This document shows, one piece after another, positions 27,689-36,376 of a DNA stretch of 64,000 bases; position 1 is the stretch's first letter, and every line of letters begins with the position of its first letter. Below the pieces are notes generated by a model that worked only from the letters and a program-made list of their open reading frames with translations, had not been told where the DNA came from and made no database searches. A program made the translations under genes and the position numbers. The DNA lies in NCBI GenBank assembly GCA_000688775.2, contig CP007628.2:1302001-1366000 (forward strand). Direction: 5' to 3'. The stretch is from Streptococcus sp. VT 162 (lineage in GTDB: Bacteria > Bacillota > Bacilli > Lactobacillales > Streptococcaceae).

Positions 27689-29467
27689 TTAGTTTTCCTC
27701 CAAATACAAGTCAAGGGCCAGTTGTCCATATTGTTTGGTATAGCGATACCAGATGTAAAGAAATTCACCAACTGGTTTTCCGACACTCTCCTGGAACAAA
27801 GCCCACAAGAACCAGTAATATGAGGTCACTGCTACATAAGCCAAATAGTGACGTTTGGTTTTCTTATCTGGTACTTCTTGTAGATACAGTTCCAGTACTT
27901 TTTCAGCATCCTCTACGGTATAATTGGAACACGCGATAAAGGTGCCCAAATCTCCTGCTGGATCTCCCATTCCAGAATATTCCCAATCAATCAAGCTCAT
28001 TTCGCCTGCTTCATTTAACAAAAAATTAGGACTATAGGAATCTCCATGACAAAGGACAACCTGTTTCGAATCATTCTGTAAATTGTTTTTGAGAATTGAG
28101 ACAGTTTTATCCAATTCCTCGAGACCATCAAACTCAAATCGATTTCTAGCCTTCAATTTTTCTCTAAAATCATCAATCCCTTCAAATTGGTCAAAGGAAT
28201 GTCCCGTTTTTTCTCCAGATTGGTGTAACCGTCTCAAGAGGTCCATTGCTTGTGCCACATCATCCCAATTATCATAATCCAGTTGCTTAGCATTAGGAAT
28301 AAATTCTGAAATTTTCCAGCCCTCATCCTTGTTCATAGCTACAAAGGTACGGTCAATCTTTAATTTTGCAGCAATTTCCATAGAAGCTGCTTCACTAGCT
28401 CGGTCGATATAATTTTCTGTTCCCCTACCCGGATGACGGTAAACATATCTTTTCCCTAGACAGTCAAATGAAAATGATGTGTTGGTTAATCCATCTTTTA
28501 GTGGTTTGATATTGACAATATCTGAAGCCACACACTTTAATGTCTTACAGATATTATCAATAATGGCCGAATCTGCATTTACCAAATAACGTTCATCAAA
28601 TTGACGTAGTTCATCTAGTGAATCAAATTCTTTAACAATATCCGCTGAATAGTGGCGCGCTTCTAAAAGGAGTTCTTTGACATGGCGACCATAGTAATCC
28701 TCCCAAAGCTGTTCCCGATAAGGTTCGTGTTTAAACTCGGTTTCTAAAACTTCCTTGAATTTCTCGCTGAATGCGCGGTCGAAATAAACGTGTCCCACCA
28801 TGGCCCAAGTATTTTCTCCACCAATCTGGATATCAATAATCGTGTGATTCGAATCCTCTATAGCACAATATTCGTCCGTTTGACCTTCTGCAAATATCGT
28901 CGAGTAGTAACCTCTATAAATATATTGCTCAAAAGGATTTTCCACAAAATAATTATCTGATGAACAAATATACGTGTTGGAAAGTTGATCTTTAACCAAC
29001 ATAAGAGACGAACAGTTATTGTATTTGTAGTAATCATTATTCACTACAATTTTTACACCAAACTTCTCTGCAAGATAGAACATTTTTTCTTGAAGATAGC
29101 CTACAATAACGGTTATATCTTCTATTCCTGCTTCTTGCAGCTGTCTGATTTCCCTCTCTATCAAGCGTTCACCCTTGACTTGAAGTAATCCTTTGGGAAT
29201 CTCATAAGACAAAGGAGCAAAACGACTACTCATGCCAGCAGCCATTATAATGGCATTTTTTACTCGATAGGGTTCTAAAACTTTCTGGCCTAGTTCAGTT
29301 AAGTGAAGTTCCTCATCAACCCACTTCTCTTCTTTCAGTTTTTTCAATAATGTGTTAACTGTCCCTAAAGATAGGTCTAACTCTTCAGCTAACTGTCTCT
29401 GAGTAAAGGTCTTTTCTTTATGTATCAACATAAAACGCAAAAGTTTAAATTGTTTTTCTGTTAGCAT
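27689..29467 (-). CDS. Winged-helix / LicC-like nucleotidyltransferase / LicA-like choline kinase fusion
   Basis: A 592-residue three-part protein. Residues 1-65 are a winged helix-turn-helix (FTQRQLAEELDLSLGTVNTL). Residues about 70-290 form a LicC-type nucleotidyltransferase with AAGMSSRFAPLSYEIPKGLL, the NTP-binding and lysine signature. Residues about 310-592 resemble LicA/choline kinases, with the catalytic CHGDSYSPNFLL and metal-binding LIDWEYSGMGDPAGD. In lic pathways the kinase makes phosphocholine and the transferase CDP-choline for teichoic acid decoration; here both activities and a DNA-binding domain are fused. Choline, ethanolamine or another amino alcohol are all possible substrates. 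It heads an operon with a strong promoter and palindromic operator. Confidence 0.88.
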   Translation of the reverse strand: MLTEKQFKLLRFMLIHKEKTFTQRQLAEELDLSLGTVNTLLKKLKEEKWVDEELHLTELGQKVLEPYRVKNAIIMAAGMSSRFAPLSYEIPKGLLQVKGERLIEREIRQLQEAGIEDITVIVGYLQEKMFYLAEKFGVKIVVNNDYYKYNNCSSLMLVKDQLSNTYICSSDNYFVENPFEQYIYRGYYSTIFAEGQTDEYCAIEDSNHTIIDIQIGGENTWAMVGHVYFDRAFSEKFKEVLETEFKHEPYREQLWEDYYGRHVKELLLEARHYSADIVKEFDSLDELRQFDERYLVNADSAIIDNICKTLKCVASDIVNIKPLKDGLTNTSFSFDCLGKRYVYRHPGRGTENYIDRASEAASMEIAAKLKIDRTFVAMNKDEGWKISEFIPNAKQLDYDNWDDVAQAMDLLRRLHQSGEKTGHSFDQFEGIDDFREKLKARNRFEFDGLEELDKTVSILKNNLQNDSKQVVLCHGDSYSPNFLLNEAGEMSLIDWEYSGMGDPAGDLGTFIACSNYTVEDAEKVLELYLQEVPDKKTKRHYLAYVAVTSYYWFLWALFQESVGKPVGEFLYIWYRYTKQYGQLALDLYLEEN

Positions 29468-29497
29468 TCTTAGTCCTCCTGTTCAATTTTTTCTTAC

Positions 29498-29513
29498 TCA
29501 TATTATAATATGA
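29498..29513 (-). promoter_or_regulatory. 16-bp palindrome over the operon -10, candidate autoregulatory operator
   Basis: TCATATTATAATATGA, a perfect inverted repeat, covers the -10 hexamer of the fusion-gene operon. The winged-helix domain of the first gene is the obvious candidate to bind it. Confidence 0.55.
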
Positions 29514-29530
29514 ACAAAAAGGACTGTCAA
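29502..29530 (-). promoter_or_regulatory. Promoter of the licCA-like fusion operon
   Basis: TTGACA (29530-29525), 17-bp spacer and TATAAT (29507-29502): consensus hexamers at consensus spacing on the minus strand. Confidence 0.85.
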
Positions 29531-29593
29531 TTCAAATAGGGAAACAATGAGTAAAAATTAAGGCCTTCTTCCCTTTCCTCAAAAACATATAAA

Positions 29594-29622
29594 TAAAAGA
29601 GCTCCTTATTCTGGAGCCCTGA
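29594..29622 (-). terminator. Terminator upstream of the fusion operon
   Basis: Minus-strand GGGCTCC / GGAGCTC hairpin ending in CTCTTTTATTT. It would stop transcripts leaving the liv operon before the fusion-gene promoter. Confidence 0.6.
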
Positions 29623-29669
29623 AATATTTTATATTTTTGATAAGTAGTCGTATTAGGTGTCGCTTGGCT

Positions 29670-29878
29670 GCAATCCTTATCCGCCGACTAAAAAGGTCTC
29701 CCAGACTATAGAGGGATTACGTGCGCAATCTCCATCCACAACCTAAACTAGTCTCTCAGACTAGAGGAGAATTGCTTATGCAATCCTTATCCTCCGACTA
29801 AAAAGGTCCCCCGGACTATAGAGAGATTGCTTGCGCAATCCTTATCTACCGACTAAAAAGGTCCCCGGGACCTTTTTA
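29670..29878. repeat. Tandem array of a 55-bp repeat (about 3.8 copies)
   Basis: Units beginning with GCAATC start at 29670, 29725, 29780 and 29835, exactly 55 bases apart. Units 1, 3 and 4 share GCAATCCTTATC..CCGACTA and AAAAGGTC; unit 2 is diverged. Each contains a GGTC..GAC hairpin arm and ends in GATTGC-type sequence that is inverted relative to the next unit's GCAATC. The last unit merges with the livF terminator and stop codon. Confidence 0.85.
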
Positions 29879-29879
29879 G
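29853..29879 (-). terminator. Terminator of the liv operon
   Basis: Perfect CTAAAAAGGTCCC / GGGACCTTTTTAG inverted repeat with one central base, overlapping the livF stop codon. Confidence 0.9.
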
Positions 29880-30586
29880 CCACCTAGATATGCTTTTCTG
29901 ACTTCATCTGATGCTGCGAGTTCTTTTCCTGTTCCTGATAGGACGATCTTGCCTGTTTCAAGTACATAACCTCGGTCAGAGATAGCAAGGGCCTTGTTAG
30001 CGTTCTGTTCAATTAGGAGAACCGTTGTTCCTTGCTTCTGAATATCTTGAATGATATCGAAAATTTCTTGGATAAAGATCGGGGCAAGTCCCATTGACGG
30101 CTCATCCAAGAGAAGGAGCTTAGGTGTAGACATGAGAGCGCGTCCCATAGCCAGCATCTGCTGTTCACCACCTGAAAGAGTTGCCGCATCTTGGTTTTTA
30201 CGCTCTTCAAGACGTGGGAAGCGTGAGAAAACTTTTTTCAAGTTAGCTTGATTTTCTTCACGATTTTTCTTTAAAAAGGCTCCCATTTCTAAGTTTTCCA
30301 TAACAGTCAAACCTGGGAAAACATGGCGTCCCTCAGGGACTTGTGAAAGGCCACCTGCCACGATTTTTTGTGCAGGCAACTTTTGAATTTCTTTTCCCAA
30401 AAACTCAATTTTACCAGCACTTGGACGAACCAAACCTGAAAGGGTACGAAGAATGGTTGTTTTACCGGCACCATTGGCACCGATAAGGGAAACAACTTCA
30501 CCTTCATTAACCTCGAAACTTACATCACGAACTGCTTGGATCATACCGTAATGCACAGAGAGGTTTTCAACTTTTAACATAGACAT
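29876..30586 (-). CDS. livF: Branched-chain amino-acid ABC transporter ATPase LivF
   Basis: A 236-residue ABC ATPase with Walker A GANGAGKTT, signature LSGGEQQMLAMGRAL and Walker B LLLLDEPSMGLAP, the last typical of LivF. It is the terminal gene of livJ-H-M-G-F and its ATG shares a base with the livG stop (TGATG). It energises uptake of leucine, isoleucine and valine. Confidence 0.95.
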   Translation of the reverse strand: MSMLKVENLSVHYGMIQAVRDVSFEVNEGEVVSLIGANGAGKTTILRTLSGLVRPSAGKIEFLGKEIQKLPAQKIVAGGLSQVPEGRHVFPGLTVMENLEMGAFLKKNREENQANLKKVFSRFPRLEERKNQDAATLSGGEQQMLAMGRALMSTPKLLLLDEPSMGLAPIFIQEIFDIIQDIQKQGTTVLLIEQNANKALAISDRGYVLETGKIVLSGTGKELAASDEVRKAYLGG

Positions 30587-31350
30587 CAGGCTTCACCTCC
30601 TAGATAAGCTTCGATAACGCGTTTGTTGTTCTTGATCTCATCCGGAGTCCCATGAGCAATCAAACGACCATATTCAAGAACATAGATACGCTCAGTGACT
30701 TCCATAACCAAATTCATGTCATGTTCAATCAGCATGATGGTAATTTTAAATTCATCTTTGATACGACGGATCAATTCTGTCAATTCAGCTGTTTCTTGTG
30801 GATTCATACCAGCTGCAGGTTCGTCCAAAAAGAGAATCTTGGGTTCGGTTGCCAGAGCACGAACGATTTCTAATCGACGTTGTTGACCATAGGCCAGATT
30901 CTTCGCAAGAGTATCTGCGTCACCATCCAAATCAAAGATCTTCAACAAGTCCAGAGCTTTGCTTTTTAATTCTTCCTCATTCTTATAAAAAGCTGGTAGA
31001 CGTAGAAAGCTCGCAAGGACATGTTGTTTATGATGATTGCTAAATGCAATCAAAACATTTTCCAAAACTGTCAAGTCCTTGAACAAACGAATATTTTGGA
31101 AAGTACGACTGAGACCAAGTGAAGCAATCTTATAGGGAGTTTTCCCATTTAGGAGGTGACCATCTAGTGTCACAGTACCTTCGCTTGGTTCATAAACACC
31201 GGTCAAGAGATTGAAAAGGGTCGTTTTACCAGCCCCGTTTGGTCCAATCAGACCAACCAATTCTCCCTCATTCAATTCAAGAGTGACATCTCCAACAGCT
31301 GTTAGACCGCCAAAATGTTTGGTTAACTGTTTAACTTCAAGTAGTGCCAT
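30586..31350 (-). CDS. livG: Branched-chain amino-acid ABC transporter ATPase LivG
   Basis: A 254-residue ATPase with Walker A GPNGAGKTT, the LivG-type signature AYGQQRRLEIVRAL and Walker B ILFLDEPAAGMNPQE. It pairs with LivF under the LivHM channel and overlaps livM by one base. Confidence 0.95.
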   Translation of the reverse strand: MALLEVKQLTKHFGGLTAVGDVTLELNEGELVGLIGPNGAGKTTLFNLLTGVYEPSEGTVTLDGHLLNGKTPYKIASLGLSRTFQNIRLFKDLTVLENVLIAFSNHHKQHVLASFLRLPAFYKNEEELKSKALDLLKIFDLDGDADTLAKNLAYGQQRRLEIVRALATEPKILFLDEPAAGMNPQETAELTELIRRIKDEFKITIMLIEHDMNLVMEVTERIYVLEYGRLIAHGTPDEIKNNKRVIEAYLGGEA

Positions 31351-32306
31351 TAGTTTTGTCCCTCCCTCTTCGATTTTTTAAAGAAACGTGATAGACTCAA
31401 TTCCCATGTCCCAAGAAGTCCACCTGGTCTGAAAATCATGACCAATACAAGAGCCAAAGCGTAGATGATCATACGTACGCTTGCTACATCCTGAAGGAGC
31501 ATATTTAAAATTCCTAAAACAATCGCTGAAACGATGGTACCAGTAATCGATCCAAGTCCACCAAATACAACGATAATCAACACATTGATGGAATTAATAA
31601 AGGTGTAATCTTTTGGAACAACAGATCCGATAAAACCAGCCTGAAGTGAACCAGCAATACTTGCTGTAATAGCACCAAAGACAAAAGCGATAATCTTGAT
31701 CTTTGTAGTGTTTACCCCAACGGATTCTGCAGCAATCTCATCCTCACGAACAGATAGAGTAGAGCGTCCAATTGGACTACGTAAGAAGTTGAGAGTGGCA
31801 ATAGTTGTGATCACCACAAATAGATAAACCATTTGCCAGTTGGTAAAGTTTGGAATACCCAAGATACCAGCAGCACCGTTGGTCAAACTTCCACCATTAA
31901 TGATAAAGATACGAATGATTTCTGAAACACCTAGTGTCGCAACAGCCAGGTAGTCACCCTTCAAACGGAGTGTTGGAATCCCAACGAACAAAGCGACTGC
32001 ACCAGAAATCAAAGCGCCCAAGACCATCGCTCCAAAGAAAGCACCATAGGTTGGTGATTTTGAACCAATAATCGCTGCTGCATAAGCCCCAATCGCCATA
32101 AAACCTGCATGACCAAGTGAGAATTGTCCTGAAAAACCAACGATTAAGTTCAAGCCTACTGCAAGGATGATATTAATCCCAATTTGTTCTAAAATTTGGA
32201 CATGGAATAGATTGAGAACACCAGCAGAAACCAGTACACTAATCAATCCATAACCCGCTAACAGAAGGAATAACCAGAGAATATTTACTTTAAGATTTGT
32301 CTTCAT
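31350..32306 (-). CDS. livM: Branched-chain amino-acid ABC transporter permease LivM
   Basis: A 318-residue membrane protein of the LivM family with about eight to ten spans; GFSGQFSLGHAGFMAIGAYAAA near residue 60 is the family hallmark, and the EAA-like segment lies near SVREDEIAAESVGVN. It starts 3 bases after livH ends. Confidence 0.93.
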   Translation of the reverse strand: MKTNLKVNILWLFLLLAGYGLISVLVSAGVLNLFHVQILEQIGINIILAVGLNLIVGFSGQFSLGHAGFMAIGAYAAAIIGSKSPTYGAFFGAMVLGALISGAVALFVGIPTLRLKGDYLAVATLGVSEIIRIFIINGGSLTNGAAGILGIPNFTNWQMVYLFVVITTIATLNFLRSPIGRSTLSVREDEIAAESVGVNTTKIKIIAFVFGAITASIAGSLQAGFIGSVVPKDYTFINSINVLIIVVFGGLGSITGTIVSAIVLGILNMLLQDVASVRMIIYALALVLVMIFRPGGLLGTWELSLSRFFKKSKREGQN

Positions 32307-32309
32307 TGT

Positions 32310-33188
32310 TTACACCTTCTCTTTCACATTCTTACCAAGGATACCTGCAGGTCGAACAATCAGAATCAAAAGCAAGATTCCATATACGATAGCATCACGG
32401 AAATCAGACATACCGAAGGCAGTAGCAAATGTTTCCAACAAGCCAATCACAAATCCCCCTAGAGCTGCACCAGGAATAATCCCGATACCACCGAGTACGG
32501 CCGCAACGAATGATTTTAGACCTGGAGTCACACCCATCAAAGGTTCAAGAGAGTTATAGTAAAGGGCAATGAGGACACCTGCCGCACCAGCAAGGGCTGA
32601 ACCCAAAGCAAAGGTAAAGCTGATTGTACGATTTACATTAATTCCCATCAATTGAGCTGCGTCGCTATCAACTGATACCGCACGCATAGCTTTCCCCATT
32701 TTTGTTTTTTGGACGATCAATTGCAATAAAACCATCAAAAATATAGAAACTGCTAAAATCATCAATTGAACATTTGTCAAGCTAATTGGTCCCAAGTCAA
32801 AGCGGACTGTTTCAATTGCTTGAGGAAAGGCACGAGTATTGGCACCTACTAAATAAACCATTCCGTATTCCAGTAGGAAAGAGACTCCGATGGCAGTAAT
32901 CAATACAGCAATACGTGTAGAGTGTCGCAAAGGACGGTAGGCAAGAAACTCAATCACAACACCAAGTAGTGCAGTTCCAGCCATTGAAATAATTAAAGCT
33001 AAAAAGAAATCCATTTGGAAAGAATTAATCAAAAAGTAACCAATAAAGGCACCCATCATGTAAATATCGCCATGGGCGAAGTTGATGAGTTTGATAATTC
33101 CATAAACCATGGTATAACCCAGAGCTAAAAGTGCATAAACACTACCCAGAATTAGACCATTCACAAGTTGTTGGAGCATAGCATTCAC
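32310..33188 (-). CDS. livH: Branched-chain amino-acid ABC transporter permease LivH
   Basis: A 292-residue permease beginning MLQQLVNGLILGSVYALLALG, with GIIKLINFAHGDIYMMGAF typical of LivH. About eight spans. It is separated from livJ by an imperfect terminator, which probably lets the binding protein be made in excess over the membrane parts. Confidence 0.93.
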   Translation of the reverse strand: MNAMLQQLVNGLILGSVYALLALGYTMVYGIIKLINFAHGDIYMMGAFIGYFLINSFQMDFFLALIISMAGTALLGVVIEFLAYRPLRHSTRIAVLITAIGVSFLLEYGMVYLVGANTRAFPQAIETVRFDLGPISLTNVQLMILAVSIFLMVLLQLIVQKTKMGKAMRAVSVDSDAAQLMGINVNRTISFTFALGSALAGAAGVLIALYYNSLEPLMGVTPGLKSFVAAVLGGIGIIPGAALGGFVIGLLETFATAFGMSDFRDAIVYGILLLILIVRPAGILGKNVKEKV

Positions 33189-33242
33189 TCTTTTCTATCG
33201 TAATTTTTTAGAAAATTTCATTATTTTCACAAGTTCATAAAC

Positions 33243-33285
33243 ACCGAAACAGGGAGTGAGTCAAAGGCTCATTCCCCATTTCAAT
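33243..33285 (-). terminator. Partial terminator between livJ and livH
   Basis: Imperfect long hairpin on the minus strand (GAAATGGGGAATGAGCC ... ACTCACTCCCTGTTTC) without a strong U-tract; probably allows read-through or protects livJ mRNA. Confidence 0.6.
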
Positions 33286-33298
33286 TACTATTCTAATG

Positions 33299-34459
33299 TT
33301 ATGGTTTTACAACTTCTGCTTCTTCAACTTTACCATTGTTCATGGTCATCATGTAAGCAGTTTTCACTGTATTGTGGTCAGCATCAAAGCTTGTTTGACC
33401 AGTTACACCATCAAAATCTTTGGTTTTAGCAAGGTTGTCCTTGATCTCACTTGAGTTTTTAGCACCTTTTGCAGCATTTGCTACTAGGTAAACTGAGTCA
33501 TAGGCCAAAGCTGAGAATGTTGAAGGCTCTTCGTTGTATTTAGCACGGTATGCTTCAAGGAAAGCTTTAGCTTTTGCAGAAACATCAACTGTAGTTGAGA
33601 ATCCAGAGATGAAGTAAATGTTTGATGCTCTTTCAGCAGTTGCTTGTTGAACAAATTCTTCACCGTTAAATCCATCGCCACCAATGATTGGCTTATCAAT
33701 TCCCATACCACGAGCTTGGTTTACAATTTTACCAGCTTCTGTGTAGTAACCTGGAACAACGATAGCATCAAACTCTTTGTCTTTCATTTTAGTAAGGGCT
33801 GCTTGGAAGTCAGTATCACCTGCTACAAACGTTTCATCTGCTACAATCTCACCCTTGTAGGCTTCGCGGAAAGATTTAGCAATACCTTTAGCATAGTCAC
33901 TAGCGTTGTCAGTATAAAGAACAACCTTCTTAGCATTCAACTTGTTTGTGACATAGTTAGAGATAATCTTCCCTTGGAAGCTATCTTGGAATGTTCCGAT
34001 AAATAGGTAATCTTGACCTTTAGTCAAACCGTCTTGAGTAGCACTTGGTGAAATCAATGGCACTCCAGCTTTAGTAGCGTTAGCTACAGCTGCAGCAGTT
34101 GCACCAGATGTCGCAGGTCCTACAATAGCTGCTACTTTTGATTGGGTAACAAGGTTTGTTGTAACAGAAGCTGCTTCAGCAGTTTCTGACTTGTTGTCTT
34201 TGTCCACAACTTCGATTTGTTTTCCATCAATTCCACCTGCAGCGTTGATTTCGTCTACAGCAAGTTGGGCACCCTTTTGTTCAGCTGTACCATAAGCTGC
34301 CACAGCACCTGTCTCTTCAAAGTTAAAACCGATTTTAATTGTTTTTTCGTCTACTGGATTTCCAGTTGTGTTTGACGCTCCTGACTTGACCTCTCCACAG
34401 GCAGCAAGAAGAGCCACACTAGCAAGAGCCACAAAAGATAGGGCAAATTTTTTCTTCAT
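33299..34459 (-). CDS. livJ: Branched-chain amino-acid binding lipoprotein LivJ
   Basis: A 386-residue lipoprotein. The signal peptide ends in LLAACGE, a lipobox with the modified cysteine near residue 21. The mature part is a periplasmic-binding-protein type I fold (IKIGFNFEETGAVAAYG, AIVGPATSGATAAA, FDAIVVPGYYTEAG). It captures leucine, isoleucine and valine for LivHMGF. A good ribosome binding site (AAGGAG) precedes the ATG. Confidence 0.95.
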   Translation of the reverse strand: MKKKFALSFVALASVALLAACGEVKSGASNTTGNPVDEKTIKIGFNFEETGAVAAYGTAEQKGAQLAVDEINAAGGIDGKQIEVVDKDNKSETAEAASVTTNLVTQSKVAAIVGPATSGATAAAVANATKAGVPLISPSATQDGLTKGQDYLFIGTFQDSFQGKIISNYVTNKLNAKKVVLYTDNASDYAKGIAKSFREAYKGEIVADETFVAGDTDFQAALTKMKDKEFDAIVVPGYYTEAGKIVNQARGMGIDKPIIGGDGFNGEEFVQQATAERASNIYFISGFSTTVDVSAKAKAFLEAYRAKYNEEPSTFSALAYDSVYLVANAAKGAKNSSEIKDNLAKTKDFDGVTGQTSFDADHNTVKTAYMMTMNNGKVEEAEVVKP

Positions 34460-34546
34460 TTTTAATCTCCTTATAGTTGTTTCAAAAATTGTATGTTAAG
34501 AATATACCGAATTATCAGAAAATTGTCAATGTATTTGTTTAACTTT

Positions 34547-34816
34547 TTAAATGATAACGTTTTCTTCAGTCCGATAGAGATTCCCAACGAAGGGAGTTTC
34601 TAGCTCTTGAATATGGCAACGTCTAATTTTCTTGATATATCTTTCCTTACCTAATCTCTCAACCAAGTCATCTAGCTCCCCAGTTGGAACATAGAGCTGC
34701 AAGTAACGATGTTTTTTGGAATGGTAACAGATATCACCGTATTCCTGAAGTTTTTTTGCATCTCGGTTATAGTAGAGATAGATGATTAATCCTGATCGAT
34801 TTGTTTTTTCAAACAT
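34547..34816 (-). CDS. ylbG: YlbG-like DUF2129 protein
   Basis: An 89-residue basic cytosolic protein ([19 protein letters not shown]...) of the YlbG/DUF2129 family, conserved in Firmicutes with no established biochemical function. It lies between livJ and clpP on the same strand. Confidence 0.82.
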   Translation of the reverse strand: MFEKTNRSGLIIYLYYNRDAKKLQEYGDICYHSKKHRYLQLYVPTGELDDLVERLGKERYIKKIRRCHIQELETPFVGNLYRTEENVII

Positions 34817-34854
34817 GAGGGATCCTCTTTCTAAGAAATCTTCCCCTATTATAC

Positions 34855-34886
34855 CAAAAAAAGCAAACTCCGTCGAGTTTGCTTTC
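34855..34886 (-). terminator. Terminator of clpP
   Basis: Ten-base-pair stem AAGCAAACTC-CGTC-GAGTTTGCTT with a T-run on the minus strand. Confidence 0.92.
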
Positions 34887-34894
34887 TAGGTTGC

Positions 34895-35485
34895 TTAGCT
34901 TAAAGAATTATTGGCCATGATTTCATCGATAAAGCCATATTCAAGTGTTTCTTGGGCACTCATCCAGTAATCACGTTCTGCATCTGCATGAATTTGCTCG
35001 ACTGATTTACCAGAGTTATCTGCAAGGATTTGCTCCAAAGTCTTACGAGTTTTGAGCAAGTGCTCTGCAGCGATTGCCATATCTGTCTGTTGGGTACCAC
35101 CACCTGTACCACCCATTGGTTGGTGAATCATGTACTCTGCATTTGGAAGCATGAAACGTTTGCCTTTTGCGCCACTTGATGCAATGACAGTCCCCATGGA
35201 TGCAGCCATCCCCATAACGATTGTTTGGACATCTGCCTTGATAAAGTTCATGGTATCAACGATTGCCAAACCAGCTGAAACAGATCCTCCAGGCGTGTTG
35301 ACATAAAGGTAAATATCTTTTGTGCTGTCTTGGGCATCCAAGAAAAGTAATTGTGCGATAACGGAGTTGGCCATGTTGTCTTCAACTGGACCTGTTAGCA
35401 TGATGATGCGGTCTTTCAGAAGGCGAGAGTAAATGTCATAGGAACGTTCTCCACGGCTTGTTTGTTCAATAACTACAGGAATCAT
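34895..35485 (-). CDS. clpP: ATP-dependent Clp protease proteolytic subunit ClpP
   Basis: A 196-residue serine peptidase that forms the tetradecameric Clp core used by ClpE, ClpC, ClpX and ClpL-type partners. The catalytic triad is visible: Ser in GMAASMGTV near residue 96, His in [10 protein letters not shown] near residue 121, and Asp in AERDYWM near residue 172. A perfect CtsR operator overlaps the promoter. Confidence 0.97.
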   Translation of the reverse strand: MIPVVIEQTSRGERSYDIYSRLLKDRIIMLTGPVEDNMANSVIAQLLFLDAQDSTKDIYLYVNTPGGSVSAGLAIVDTMNFIKADVQTIVMGMAASMGTVIASSGAKGKRFMLPNAEYMIHQPMGGTGGGTQQTDMAIAAEHLLKTRKTLEQILADNSGKSVEQIHADAERDYWMSAQETLEYGFIDEIMANNSLS

Positions 35486-35539
35486 TCATTTCTCCTTTTA
35501 ATGTTGAATTTTCTTAGTCTTACGACTCAATACAGAACT

Positions 35540-35568
35540 ATTATATCTTTTTGGTCAAAAAAGGTCAA
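35540..35568 (-). promoter_or_regulatory. clpP promoter
   Basis: TTGACC (35568-35563), 17-bp spacer, TATAAT (35545-35540) on the minus strand. Confidence 0.85.
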
Positions 35569-35569
35569 A
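35553..35569 (-). promoter_or_regulatory. CtsR operator of clpP
   Basis: GGTCAAA-AAA-GGTCAAA on the plus strand, a perfect CtsR tandem heptad covering the clpP -35 hexamer; CtsR binding would exclude RNA polymerase. Confidence 0.92.
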
Positions 35570-35658
35570 TTTTTGCTCTATTCTCTAAACAGAAACAAAA
35601 ACTCAACCTCCTTTCAAGTCAAAAACGAACTTCTAGTTTCACTATTTACTTTGGTATT

Positions 35659-36288
35659 TTATTTAGTACCGAACAAGCGGTCTCCAGCATCTCCAAGACC
35701 TGGAACGATATAACCGTGTTCGTTCAAGCGTTCATCCAAGGCTGCTGTAAAGATCTCTACATCTGGGTGTGCTTCTTGAAGAGCTTTCACTCCTTCTGGA
35801 GCAGATACTAGGCAGACAAACTTGATATTTGAAGCGCCACGTTTTTTAAGGGAGTCAACAGCCAAGATAGCTGAACCACCCGTTGCCAACATTGGATCCA
35901 CTACAAAGATTTGACGTTGGTCAATATCCTCAGGCAATTTCACCAAATATTCAACTGGTTGAAGGGTTTCTTCATCACGGTACATACCGATATGACCAAC
36001 TTTAGCTGCTGGAACCAAGCTCAAGAGGCCATCCACCATCCCGATACCTGCACGCAAGATTGGGACAATCGCCAATTTTTTACCAGCCAATTGTTTTTGA
36101 ACGGTCTTTGTGATAGGTGTTTCGATTTCCACGTCTTCAAGTGGAAGATCACGAAGTACTTCATATCCCATCAACATTGCAATCTCATCTACTAGCTCAC
36201 GAAAAGCTTTTGTAGAAGTGTCTGTACGTCGCAAGATTGACAATTTGTGTTGAATGAGTGGATGATTAATGACTTCAATTTTTCCCAT
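35659..36288 (-). CDS. upp: Uracil phosphoribosyltransferase
   Basis: A 209-residue enzyme that converts uracil and PRPP to UMP. Signatures are the PRPP-binding [11 protein letters not shown] near residue 130 and the uracil-binding C-terminus [18 protein letters not shown] start at ATG 36288 ([16 protein letters not shown]); the open frame extends 7 codons further but the family begins at MGK. Confidence 0.96.
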   Translation of the reverse strand: MGKIEVINHPLIQHKLSILRRTDTSTKAFRELVDEIAMLMGYEVLRDLPLEDVEIETPITKTVQKQLAGKKLAIVPILRAGIGMVDGLLSLVPAAKVGHIGMYRDEETLQPVEYLVKLPEDIDQRQIFVVDPMLATGGSAILAVDSLKKRGASNIKFVCLVSAPEGVKALQEAHPDVEIFTAALDERLNEHGYIVPGLGDAGDRLFGTK

Positions 36289-36330
36289 TTTCTGAGTTCC
36301 TTCTTTCAATTTATTCTTCTTATTATATCA

Positions 36331-36364
36331 AAAAACGGTTTAAAAAGCTTTCTAAACCATTTAT
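36331..36364 (-). terminator. Terminator of the dCMP deaminase gene
   Basis: Minus-strand AAATGGTTTA / TAAACCGTTT stem followed by TTTTGAT. Confidence 0.75.
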
Positions 36365-36376
36365 TTTTATTAATTT

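Noticed and set aside
27687..27786. Longer 94-residue version of the small membrane protein
   Set aside because: The extra 33 residues are read from inside the upstream gene and lack a ribosome binding site.
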